DNA from: an uncultured Eggerthellaceae bacterium
GTDB lineage: Bacteria; Actinomycetota; Coriobacteriia; Coriobacteriales; Eggerthellaceae
DNA length: 64,000 nt
Reading direction: 5' to 3'
NCBI GenBank assembly: GCA_910584145.1
Contig: CAJTXX010000002.1
Span: 1 to 64,000 of the forward strand
In this document: positions 32,737 to 41,055 of the stretch, piece by piece
Position numbering within the stretch: the stretch's first letter is position 1
Layout of the letters: each line of letters starts with the position of its first letter
Made by a program: the position numbers and the translations under genes
Notes under the pieces: model-generated
Told to the model about the DNA's origin: nothing
Database searches by the model: none
Seen by the model: only the letters and a program-made list of their open reading frames with translations

Positions 32737-34038
32737 ATGGGCGCGTTCGATCCGAAGGTGTACGCTGGGCTCTTGCGCGTGCGGCAGGCGTATCCGTTCG
32801 AGGTGGGCTGCTTCCTCATGCGCTTCTATGCGTACATGATGAACATCGGCACGGTGACGATGGTGACGCTGGCCGGCTATTCCTTCTTCACCGCGGGGCT
32901 GACATCGTCGGTCATCGCGCTATCGACGTTCTTCATATCACCGCGCGTGTCGAAGCTGGTGGATGCGCGCGGGCAGCATCGCGTGGTGCCGGTGGCTGCT
33001 GCGGTGACGATGGCGGGCCTTGCGCTGATGCTGGCGAATGTGGCGCTGCGTGGCCCCGAATGGGTGCTGTTCGCGGCGGCGCTGCCGATGGGCTTCCTGC
33101 CCAATCCGCAGGCGCTCGCACGGGCGCGCTGGACGTACCTGATACGCTCGGGTCGGCTGGGCAGCGCGGCGCCCGATCTGCGCACCATGTTCAGCTACGA
33201 GGGCGTGCTCGACGATGTGGGGTTCATGTTCAGCCCGTCGATATCCATCGCGCTGGCGTCGGCTATCGCGCCGGTGGCGGGCTTGCTCGCGGGCGGCGTG
33301 GCATTCGTCGTCGGCACCATCATGCTGACCGCGTCGCGCGGTACCGAGCCCACCCCGGGATGGAGCGCCGAGGGGGCTGGCGAAGCGGCCGAGAAGGGCT
33401 CTGGCGCCGTCGGCTCGCGCAAGCAGAAGAGCGTACTGCGCACATCGGCGGTGGTGCGGGTGCTGTTCGCGCTCATGTTCTTCGTCGGCGCGTTCTTCAG
33501 CGTGTTCGACGCCACCACGGTGGCGCTTTCGGAGGAGCTGGGCAACCCGAACATCGCCGGGGTGGTGCTCATCGTGGCATCGTGCGTGTCGATGGTGACG
33601 GGCTTCCTGTTCGGCATGGTGCATATGCGCATCCCGCAGTACGCGCAGCTGGTGGTGGCCGCGGTGGCTATCGGGTTGGCCTACGGCAGCATGTTCTTGG
33701 TCGATTCGGGGCTGTCGCTGTTCATCATGTCGACCATAGCCGCGCTGTTCTACGCGCCCATGCTGATAACCGCGAACGCCACGTGCGAGCGCGCGGTGCC
33801 CGGTAGCCGCATAACCGAGGCGATCACCTGGATGAATGCGGGCGCTACGTGCGGCATGGCGTTCGGGCCGTCAGTGAGCGGTATCGTGGTGGACACGTGG
33901 GGCGCGGCGGCCAGTTTCGACTTCGGCGCGGTGCTGGCGGTGGCGGTGCCGATCACCGCGCTGCTGAGCTTGCGCATCTTGAAGCGCGACGTGCGCGATG
34001 GCTATACGGTCGCAGCCGAGGAGGATGTGAGCCGGTAG
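32737..34038 (+). CDS. Major facilitator superfamily transporter
   Basis: 433 residues with about twelve hydrophobic segments and a charged central loop near residue 210 (EGAGEAAEKGSG). I chose the ATG at 32737, 14 bases after tgt; the open frame further back lies in tgt sequence. Motif A-like basic loops (SPRVSKLVDARGQHR) support the MFS. The substrate is not visible. Its position after tgt makes a role in uptake of a queuine precursor possible but unproven. Confidence 0.8.
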   Translation: MGAFDPKVYAGLLRVRQAYPFEVGCFLMRFYAYMMNIGTVTMVTLAGYSFFTAGLTSSVIALSTFFISPRVSKLVDARGQHRVVPVAAAVTMAGLALMLANVALRGPEWVLFAAALPMGFLPNPQALARARWTYLIRSGRLGSAAPDLRTMFSYEGVLDDVGFMFSPSISIALASAIAPVAGLLAGGVAFVVGTIMLTASRGTEPTPGWSAEGAGEAAEKGSGAVGSRKQKSVLRTSAVVRVLFALMFFVGAFFSVFDATTVALSEELGNPNIAGVVLIVASCVSMVTGFLFGMVHMRIPQYAQLVVAAVAIGLAYGSMFLVDSGLSLFIMSTIAALFYAPMLITANATCERAVPGSRITEAITWMNAGATCGMAFGPSVSGIVVDTWGAAASFDFGAVLAVAVPITALLSLRILKRDVRDGYTVAAEEDVSR

Positions 34039-34077
34039 CCTACGCATCTTATTGGATATGGTCTACTATAGGGGCAT

Positions 34078-35205
34078 ATGCAAGCGACCAGCGAACGGAG
34101 CACTCAGCATATGGACCGATACGCGGAAGAGAAAGCCGAGGCGACCGCTCTCGCGGCAGAGTACCTGAGCACCAGCGGCCCGCTGCGCGAGGCGCTCGAT
34201 GTGCCCGCGGGGTTCGCGCTGGAGCCGCACCTGCTGGGGATGGGCGAGCACAACCTGAACTTCCGCTTCGCGCTGCCCGGCGGCCAGCACGCGGTGCTGC
34301 GGGTGAACGTGGCGTCGCAGCCCTTCCACAAGAACCAGATACGCTACGAGTTCGGCGCGCTGGAGGCGGCGGTGCCGAGCGGATGCACGCCCCAGCCGCT
34401 GTTCGTGGACGATTCGTCCGCAGCGCCGGGCAAGGGCGTGCTGGTGGAGAGCTTCTGCGAGGGGCGCCAGCTCGACTTCGACGATCTGTGCCCGGGCGAT
34501 GTGCGCTGCGCCATCCAGATGATGGCGGACGTGCATGCCGTGCCGGTGTCCGATAGCTGCGGGCTGTTCTGCCCAGCCGACCCGCTGCGCGCCATGTTCG
34601 AGGAATGCCAGCAGCGCTTCCGCGACTACCTGGCGTCGGGGTTCCAGGAAGAGCGCTTGACGCGGTGGATGGAGGCGTTCATGCGCGCCGCCGAGCGCAT
34701 GCTGGCCGAGGCGGCGCCGCCGCAGGATCGCGCGCATATCGTGAACACCGAGACGCTGCCGTCGCATTTCCTGATACCTGAGAGCGCGGCTGCGCGGCCT
34801 GTGCCGGTCGGGCGTGCTGGGCGCTTGGTCGATGCGCCGGGGCATTTCGTCGATTGGGAGCGTCCAGTGCTTGGCGAGGTGGCGCAGGATGTGGCGTACT
34901 TCGTATCGCCCACCACCACGTTCTGGGACAGCGAGTTCCTGTTCCCCGCGCGCGATATCCCGGGTGTGATCGACGCGTATTGGCAGGCGGTTGATGGCCG
35001 GTTCGGCCGCGCCGACTTCGACGAGCGCTTCCGCGCATGGCGCATGATGACGGCGTTGAAGAGCACGTCGTGGTGCCTACAGGCTCTCGCGCGCTATCGC
35101 GGCGAGCAGGCTGCGCACACCACCGAGAAGACGGCGGGCAAGCTGCCGGTCTATCTCTCTGAGGAATTCATGGAGCTGATAGCGGCCGAGTGCTTCTGTC
35201 TGTGA
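34078..35205 (+). CDS. APH/choline-kinase-fold protein with a degenerate catalytic loop
   Basis: 375 residues (ATG 34078; an ATG at 34111 with GGAG upstream is an equally good start). The N-lobe (GMGEHNLNFRFAL, AVLRVNVASQ) and the C-lobe metal site (FVDWERPVLGEVAQDVAYF) match the aminoglycoside phosphotransferase fold. Where active kinases have HxDxxxxN, this has HIVNTETLPSHF, so the catalytic Asp is replaced. It may use another residue, or have lost activity. A TACTAT box at 34064-34069 may start its transcript. Confidence 0.7.
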   Translation: MQATSERSTQHMDRYAEEKAEATALAAEYLSTSGPLREALDVPAGFALEPHLLGMGEHNLNFRFALPGGQHAVLRVNVASQPFHKNQIRYEFGALEAAVPSGCTPQPLFVDDSSAAPGKGVLVESFCEGRQLDFDDLCPGDVRCAIQMMADVHAVPVSDSCGLFCPADPLRAMFEECQQRFRDYLASGFQEERLTRWMEAFMRAAERMLAEAAPPQDRAHIVNTETLPSHFLIPESAAARPVPVGRAGRLVDAPGHFVDWERPVLGEVAQDVAYFVSPTTTFWDSEFLFPARDIPGVIDAYWQAVDGRFGRADFDERFRAWRMMTALKSTSWCLQALARYRGEQAAHTTEKTAGKLPVYLSEEFMELIAAECFCL

Positions 35206-35242
35206 GCGCGCATCGCGGCTGTGCAGCCTGCGCGGCGAGGCG

Positions 35243-36022
35243 TCAGAGCGTGCACGCTTCGCGCAGTTGCCGGCGGCGCTCGGAGCCGATGCCCAGCTGC
35301 TCGTCGATGAACGCCTCCATGCCGCCGCAGCGCTCGTCGACAGCGCCGTAGAAGGCGCCGAGGTTCTCGGGCGTGGCGCGGTGCGAGAACACCAGCTCGC
35401 GGGCGCGAGCTGCATCGCCGTCGGCCAGCTTCAGGAAGCGCGCGAAGAGGCGGTCGTACTCCTTGTCGCGCGATTCGTTCGTGAGCAGGTAATCGTCGAG
35501 GATGTCCTCGCGGCTGGCCCCGAGCACCGACAGCACCAGCGCCGTCAGCACGCCAGCGCGGTCTTTGCCGCCGCTGCAATGCCAGAGCACGGCGCGCCCG
35601 GCCGCCGCATGCGCGAAGATGCACTCGACAGCGCGGCGCATCTGCCCCACGGTCAGCGGGTTCACCAGCGAGCGGTAGAAGCGCGGCGGGTCGCAGGCTA
35701 CATCGCGCCCGACCACCTTCGTGCCCGCGCCGGGCTCGGTGTACTCGATGCCCACCTTCTCCAAGTCGTAGAACGGGATGTGGCGCACCTCAGCCTCGGT
35801 GATGCCGACGACGGGCTTGGCCTCGCGCTCCCACCCGCAGCGCAGGTCGATCAGGCAGGTTATGCCGAGCTGTTCGAAGAGCAGGCGCCGATCGGCATCG
35901 GTCAGCCCGGCGGGCGCCGCGCTGCGGAAGAACAGCCCCGGCGCCACTGCGCGCCCGTTGCCCACGGCGATGCCGCCCAGTTCGCGCGCATTCTGCACCC
36001 CTTCAAGCTCGATCGTCCTCAC
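35243..36022 (-). CDS. Tyrosine/lipid phosphatase of the Y_phosphatase3 family
   Basis: 259 residues from a GTG with AAGGAG seven bases upstream (36022). The P-loop is HCSGGKDRAG, giving HCX5R with the GKDR form seen in bacterial dual-specificity phosphatases such as LipA of Listeria. NARELGG and FRSAAPAGL near the start, and LIDLRCGWE, fit that family. It likely acts in the cytoplasm or after release; no signal peptide is visible. It is alone on the minus strand, divergent from secDF. Confidence 0.85.
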   Translation of the reverse strand: MRTIELEGVQNARELGGIAVGNGRAVAPGLFFRSAAPAGLTDADRRLLFEQLGITCLIDLRCGWEREAKPVVGITEAEVRHIPFYDLEKVGIEYTEPGAGTKVVGRDVACDPPRFYRSLVNPLTVGQMRRAVECIFAHAAAGRAVLWHCSGGKDRAGVLTALVLSVLGASREDILDDYLLTNESRDKEYDRLFARFLKLADGDAARARELVFSHRATPENLGAFYGAVDERCGGMEAFIDEQLGIGSERRRQLREACTL

Positions 36023-36229
36023 GCATGCTCCTTCTCCGTTCGCTCCCTGGATTATAGGCGACATGCCCGCCGCCTTGGCTGCGCGGAGCTGCCTGCCGCG
36101 CGGCGGAGCTACCGGTATATCTTCTGCATATTCTGTATGCGCTGCCTTTCGATGCCCGCTTATGGCAAAATATGAAAGTTAGCGCCGCTCGGGCGCTGGG
36201 AACAGGTTTCGTGTACAGGAGACTCGCAC

Positions 36230-39100
36230 ATGGCATTGCAGCGCAACGTGAAGAAGCAATCGCACAACAAGAATCGGCGCAACGTCTGGTTGATGATACT
36301 CACCACGCTCCTCGTGGTCGTTTCGGTGGTGCTGTTCATGCCGCCTGCTGAGAAGATAAACCAGGGCCTCGACATCCGCGGCGGCCTCTCCGTGGTGCTG
36401 ACGGCCAAGACCGACGACGGTAGCGCCATCACGGCCGAGGACATGGAGACGAGCCGCTCCATCATCGAGAGCCGCGTGAACGCGCTGGGCGCCTCCGAGG
36501 CCACCGTACAGGTGCAGGGCACCGATCAGGTGCTGGTGCAGATACCCGGCCTTGAGGACACCCAGGCGGCGTTGTCCACCATCGGGCGCACCGGCCAGCT
36601 GGTGTTCGCGCGCCTCGACAGCTTCACCGACGCCGAGGTGAAGAAGAAGATCGAAGAGGGCGACTACGGCCAGTTCGCCACCGTCGAGGACGATTACGGC
36701 CACAGCTTCCGCACCGAGGAAGAGGTGCCGCTCGACGTGGAGCCGGGCACATACACGCCGCTGATAACCGGCGAGGACATAACGAACGTGACCGTCGACC
36801 GCGCCAGCGAGACGAGCGCCTACTATGCGGTGAACGTGACGCTGAACGGCGAGGGCACCACCGCCTTCGCCGAGGCCACCGCTGAGCTCGCCAGCTCGCA
36901 GGGCCAGATCGTCATCATCCTCGACGACGAGGTGGAGAGCGCTCCGGCCGTGCAATCCGAGATACCCAACGGCCAGGTGTCCATAACCGGCAACTACACG
37001 ATCGACGAGGCGAAGGCGCTGCAAACGGTGCTCGAATCGGGCAGCCTGCCGGTGAGCTTCGAATACTCGCAGAGTCAGGTGGTCGGCCCGACGCTCGGCC
37101 AGGATGCGTTGTTCGCCGGCCTCATCGTGGTGTTGATCGGCTTGGCGCTGGTCATGCTGTACCTGATGTTCTTCTATAAGGGCCTGGGCATCATCAATGC
37201 GAGCGCCATGATCGTGTTCGCCATCCTGTACCTGGGCATCTTGGCGGGCTTGTCCGCGTTCGGGCTGTTCAGCCTGTCGCTCGCGGGCCTGGCCGGCATC
37301 GTGCTCACCATCGGTATGGCGGCCGACTCGTCCATCCTCACTGTGGAGCGCTTCCGCGAGGAGATACGCATGGGCCGCAGCGTGCGCGCGGCGTCCATCA
37401 CGGGCGTGCGCCACGCCATCCTCACCTCCATCGACGCCGACCTCGTCTCCATGGTGTCGGCGCTGTCGCTGTTCTTCCTGGCGAGCGCTTCGGTGAAGGG
37501 CTTCGGCCTGACGCTGGCGCTCGGCATCATCTGCGACATCGTCATGATGCTCGTGTTCAAGGCGCCGCTGATCCGCCTGCTGGCGCCCAAGGCCATCGCG
37601 AAGCATCCCGGCTTCTGGGGCATCAGGGATGCGGAGGAGGCCGCGAAGGATTACGCAGCTATCGCCGAGGCTGAGGGCGTGCCGCTGGCCGAGGCTGAGA
37701 CGGCCATGCAGATGAACGAGGCGGAATCCGACGCCCAGGCGCGGGCGCGCGGCGGTGAGCAGGCCGAGTCGGTGGTGGTGAACGCGGCGCGCAAGGTGCG
37801 CGGGCGCTTCATCAAGCACGATATCAACTTCCTGGGCTACCGGAAGGTGTTCTTGGCAGTGGCCGCGGTGGCGGTGGTGGCGTGCTTCGCCGTCATGGGC
37901 ATCCGCGGGTTCAACTTCGGCATCGAGTTCGTGGGCGGCTCGTCGATCACCTACACGAACACGGGCGACCTGCAGACCGAGGAGCTGCGCAGCGCGTTCG
38001 TTGACGCGGGCGAGCCCGATGCGGTCATCCAGACTACGTCGGCCAATGGCGTCGATGGCTTCCTGGTGCGCATCACCACGACCGACGCTGAGGCGGCTTC
38101 GGCTACCGGGCACAGCGTGGCCGAGAAGCTGGGCATCCCCGCGAGCGAGATAAGCGTCGACACCATCGGCCCGGACTGGGGCGCGAGCGTCATCCAATCG
38201 TCGCTGATAGCCTTCGCGGTGTCCATGATGCTCATCATCGCTTACATCGCCGTCCGCTTCGAGTACAAGATGGGTTTCATCGCGGTGGTCGCGCTGCTGC
38301 ACGACTTGATACTGGTGCTGGGCATCTACGCGCTCGTCGGGCGCGAGGTGAACCCGAACACCATCGCCGCGCTGCTGACCATCCTCGGCTATTCGCTCTA
38401 CGACACGGTGGTCGTGTTCCACCGTGTGAACGACAATATGAAGGGCGAGGCCATCCGCTGCACCTTCATGACGATGGCGAACCACTCGATCAATCAGGTG
38501 TTCGTGCGCACCATCAACACCACGCTGACCTCGTTCGTACCGGTGTTCGCCATGCTGCTGTTCGGCGGCGAGACGTTGAAGGACTTCGCGTTCGCCATGT
38601 CCATCGGCCTGCTGGCGGGTTCGTACTCGTCGTTCGCGGTGGCCATGCCGCTGTACAGCATGTGGAAATCGCGCGAGCCGAAATTCCAGAAGCTCCAGAA
38701 GAAGTACGGCGCCGAGGTGGGGCTGTTCCAGTTCGATAGCGCGCATTCGCCCGAGATCGAGCAGGTGCCGCTGGCGCGTCTCGAGGCTGCGACGAAGGCC
38801 AAGCAGAAGGCTGGGAAGGCCGCGAGCGCCGATGTGGTGGAGCAGATAGCAGGAGCCGACGAGGCTGCGGTGGACGAAGCCATCACGCAGGCGCGGAAGG
38901 CGAAGAGCGCGCCGAAGGCGGCCAAGCCTGCTGCCCCGAAGCGCGGGCGCCGCCCCGACAAGCCGAAGGCCGGCGCGAAGGCGAAGGCTGCGGCGCCGGG
39001 CAAGGGCGCTGACGATATCGAGATCGTCAGCGATACGGGCATCGTGGGCATCCGCTTCGTGAAGGATGACGCCGATGGCTCCGATCGGGCGGGTGAGTAG
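36230..39100 (+). CDS. secDF: Fused protein-export membrane protein SecDF
   Basis: 956 residues. The SecD half (to about residue 460) has the first helix, the large periplasmic-type P1 domain (QGLDIRGGLSVVL) and helices carrying GMAADSSILTVERFREE. A linker follows, then the SecF half (about 535-850) with FGIEFVGGSSI and YSLYDTVVVFHRVND. SecD and SecF are separate in many bacteria; a single chain occurs in several Gram-positives. The C-terminal ~100 residues are a Lys/Ala-rich cytoplasmic tail. It uses the proton gradient to help SecYEG complete export, relevant to the many secreted proteins here. Confidence 0.93.
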   Translation: MALQRNVKKQSHNKNRRNVWLMILTTLLVVVSVVLFMPPAEKINQGLDIRGGLSVVLTAKTDDGSAITAEDMETSRSIIESRVNALGASEATVQVQGTDQVLVQIPGLEDTQAALSTIGRTGQLVFARLDSFTDAEVKKKIEEGDYGQFATVEDDYGHSFRTEEEVPLDVEPGTYTPLITGEDITNVTVDRASETSAYYAVNVTLNGEGTTAFAEATAELASSQGQIVIILDDEVESAPAVQSEIPNGQVSITGNYTIDEAKALQTVLESGSLPVSFEYSQSQVVGPTLGQDALFAGLIVVLIGLALVMLYLMFFYKGLGIINASAMIVFAILYLGILAGLSAFGLFSLSLAGLAGIVLTIGMAADSSILTVERFREEIRMGRSVRAASITGVRHAILTSIDADLVSMVSALSLFFLASASVKGFGLTLALGIICDIVMMLVFKAPLIRLLAPKAIAKHPGFWGIRDAEEAAKDYAAIAEAEGVPLAEAETAMQMNEAESDAQARARGGEQAESVVVNAARKVRGRFIKHDINFLGYRKVFLAVAAVAVVACFAVMGIRGFNFGIEFVGGSSITYTNTGDLQTEELRSAFVDAGEPDAVIQTTSANGVDGFLVRITTTDAEAASATGHSVAEKLGIPASEISVDTIGPDWGASVIQSSLIAFAVSMMLIIAYIAVRFEYKMGFIAVVALLHDLILVLGIYALVGREVNPNTIAALLTILGYSLYDTVVVFHRVNDNMKGEAIRCTFMTMANHSINQVFVRTINTTLTSFVPVFAMLLFGGETLKDFAFAMSIGLLAGSYSSFAVAMPLYSMWKSREPKFQKLQKKYGAEVGLFQFDSAHSPEIEQVPLARLEAATKAKQKAGKAASADVVEQIAGADEAAVDEAITQARKAKSAPKAAKPAAPKRGRRPDKPKAGAKAKAAAPGKGADDIEIVSDTGIVGIRFVKDDADGSDRAGE

Positions 39101-39101
39101 C

Positions 39102-39434
39102 ATGGCGGAGGCTGTGCGCACCGGTAGCGCGCCGAATTTCTGCCCGCCTGCGGAAGAGGGCATCACCTTCACCTTCGAGGATTCCAACGGCGACCTCGTG
39201 CAGCTCGAGTTCCTCGGGCTCCTGCTGCGCGGGGAGGCCCGCTATGGCTTCTTCTTCCAGGTGGATGAAGACGCTCCGGCGCTCTCGTCGGGCGAGGTGG
39301 TGGTCCTTGAAGTGACCGAGCTCGACGACGATGGCCAGCCCGACGCCTTCGAGTTCGTAGAGGACGAAGCCATCGTGCGCGACGTATACGAGGAGTTCAA
39401 AGCCGCCACCAGCGAGCTCTACCAGTTCGAGTAG
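39102..39434 (+). CDS. DUF1292 protein
   Basis: 110 residues from the ATG at 39102, a base after the secDF stop. The core (ITFTFEDSNGDLVQLEFLG, YGFFFQVDEDAP, EVVVLEVTELDDDGQPDAFEFVEDEAI) matches the small acidic DUF1292 family. The function is unknown. It may be co-transcribed with secDF. Confidence 0.8.
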   Translation: MAEAVRTGSAPNFCPPAEEGITFTFEDSNGDLVQLEFLGLLLRGEARYGFFFQVDEDAPALSSGEVVVLEVTELDDDGQPDAFEFVEDEAIVRDVYEEFKAATSELYQFE

Positions 39435-39460
39435 GGGTTCGCTGGCTGAGCTTGTCAAAG

Positions 39461-39558
39461 CACGCCAAAGGGACGGAGCAAATGGCATCTTTTCTGAATG
39501 CTCTCACTTAGAAGAGGGTTATCCGAAAAGATGCCATTTGCTCCGTCCCTTTGGCGTG
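39461..39558. repeat. Palindromic element, intergenic copy
   Basis: A perfect 34-base inverted repeat: 39461-39494 begins CACGCCAAAGGGACGGAG and 39525-39558 is its exact complement, with 30 bases between. The arms share CCAAAGGGACGGAGCAAATG with the copies at 40275 and 2889. It lies between DUF1292 and the EcfA gene and can fold into a very stable hairpin. Confidence 0.95.
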
Positions 39559-39569
39559 TTCGGTATCCC

Positions 39570-41042
39570 TTACGCTATCTGGCCATCGCGCATGCGGATG
39601 ATGCGGGTCGCGAGGTGCTCTGCGTCTGCCATGTCGTGGGTCACCATGACGATGGTCTGGCCTGCGGCGTGCAGGTCGGCTAGGAGCTGCACGAGGCTCG
39701 CGCGTGCTCGGGGGTCGAGCCCGGCGCAAGGCTCGTCGAGCACCAGCACATCGGGGCGCATGGCGAGCACGCCGGCGATGGCGACGCGCCGCTGCTGGCC
39801 GCCTGACAGCTGGAAGGGGCTGCGTTCCGAGAGCTCCTTTGCATCGAGGCCGACCTGCGCGAGCGATGCGCGCACGCGTTCGTCCACCTCATCGGGCGCG
39901 AGCCTGAGGTTCTTCGGGCCGAAGGCTATATCCTCATAGACCGATGCAGCAAAGAGCTGCTGCTCGGGGTACTGCATGACCAGCCCGACGCTGCGTCGCG
40001 CCGCATCGGCGGTGTGCTTGTCGGCCATGTCGCTGCCATGCAGCAGCACGCGGCCAGCCGTGGGGTGCAAGAGCCCATTAGCATGATGGATGAGCGTGCT
40101 CTTCCCGCTCCCGGTGCGTCCGATGACGGCGACGAGCTCCCCGCTGCCGATAGACAAGCAGATATCCCGCAGCGCCACGCGCGCATCCCCATCATCGTCA
40201 TAGGTATAGGAGACGTCGTTGAACTCGAGAAGGGGTCGCGCATCAGATGCCGAGGGGGGCGCCAGGGGTGCGGGGGATGCCAAAGGGACGGAGCAAATGG
40301 CACCTTTTTCTGAAGGTATCTCATTTTGCGGAGAGCTGTCCGAGGAAGGTGCCATTTGCTCCGTCCCTTTGGCATCCGATATGCGATCGGAGATCACCTT
40401 GCCGGCTTCTAGGGTGATGATGCGGTCGGCCTGGGCGGCTTCGGTTGCGTCGTGCGTTGCCATCAGCACGGTCATGCCGCCGTCTACCAGGCGGCAGATG
40501 GTGCTCATGAACAGGGCGCGGCTCTCTGGGTCGAGCATGCTCGATGCTTCGTCGAGCAGCAGCACGCGCGGGCGCATGGCGAGCGCGCCGGCGAGCGCGA
40601 GGCGCTGCTTCTGCCCGCCCGAGAGCGAATGCGTCTGCCGTTCCTCGAAACCGGCGAGGTCGGCGGCAGCCAGCGCTTCGGCCACGCGCTCGCGTATCTC
40701 ATCGGGTGCGAGCCCTAGGTTCTCCGGGCCGAAGGCCACCTCGTTCTGCACGACCGGGGCCACCAGCTGATCGTCGGGATTCTGGAACACGATGCTGCAT
40801 ATGCGCCGCACGGCGAACCCGTGCTCCTCGACGGTGCTCCGGCCGAAGACCGACGCGGTGCCCTTCGATGGCATCAACAGCCCGCAGGCGAGTCGCAGCA
40901 GCGTGCTCTTCCCGCTGCCGTTGCCGCCCATGAGCGCGGTGAGGGTGCCCGCTTCGACCTGGAGGCTCAGGCCGTCCAGCACAGGGCGACCCGCATAGGA
41001 GAACGAGACATCGTCGAATGATATGGCGTGCTGTTCCTTCAT
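39570..41042 (-). CDS. Double ATPase of an ECF-type/cobalt transporter (EcfA1-EcfA2 fusion)
   Basis: 490 residues with two full ABC domains. Walker A motifs are GGNGSGKST and GRTGSGKST; signatures are LSGGQKQRLA and LSGGQQRRVA; both carry the QNPDDQL/QYPEQQL Q-loop typical of EcfA. EcfA pairs usually come as two genes. The linker near residues 222-256 is encoded by a palindromic repeat element (40275-40377) read in frame. No membrane (EcfT) or substrate-binding (EcfS) gene is adjacent, so the partners must lie elsewhere. It starts only 13 bases from the divergent flavoprotein gene. Confidence 0.9.
   Translation of the reverse strand: MKEQHAISFDDVSFSYAGRPVLDGLSLQVEAGTLTALMGGNGSGKSTLLRLACGLLMPSKGTASVFGRSTVEEHGFAVRRICSIVFQNPDDQLVAPVVQNEVAFGPENLGLAPDEIRERVAEALAAADLAGFEERQTHSLSGGQKQRLALAGALAMRPRVLLLDEASSMLDPESRALFMSTICRLVDGGMTVLMATHDATEAAQADRIITLEAGKVISDRISDAKGTEQMAPSSDSSPQNEIPSEKGAICSVPLASPAPLAPPSASDARPLLEFNDVSYTYDDDGDARVALRDICLSIGSGELVAVIGRTGSGKSTLIHHANGLLHPTAGRVLLHGSDMADKHTADAARRSVGLVMQYPEQQLFAASVYEDIAFGPKNLRLAPDEVDERVRASLAQVGLDAKELSERSPFQLSGGQQRRVAIAGVLAMRPDVLVLDEPCAGLDPRARASLVQLLADLHAAGQTIVMVTHDMADAEHLATRIIRMRDGQIA
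40275..40377. repeat. Palindromic element translated inside the EcfA fusion gene
   Basis: A perfect 32-base inverted repeat: 40275-40306 and 40346-40377, with 39 bases between, sharing the arm sequence of the 39461 copy. It is in frame in the EcfA gene: one arm reads AKGTEQMA and the other GAICSVPLAS. It falls between the two ABC domains, where extra residues are tolerated. Confidence 0.95.
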
Positions 41043-41055
41043 AATATGATTTTAC

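Noticed and set aside
36179..39187. A 1002-residue open frame antisense to secDF
   Set aside because: His/Arg-rich, repeats-like composition typical of shadow frames; secDF on the other strand is certain.
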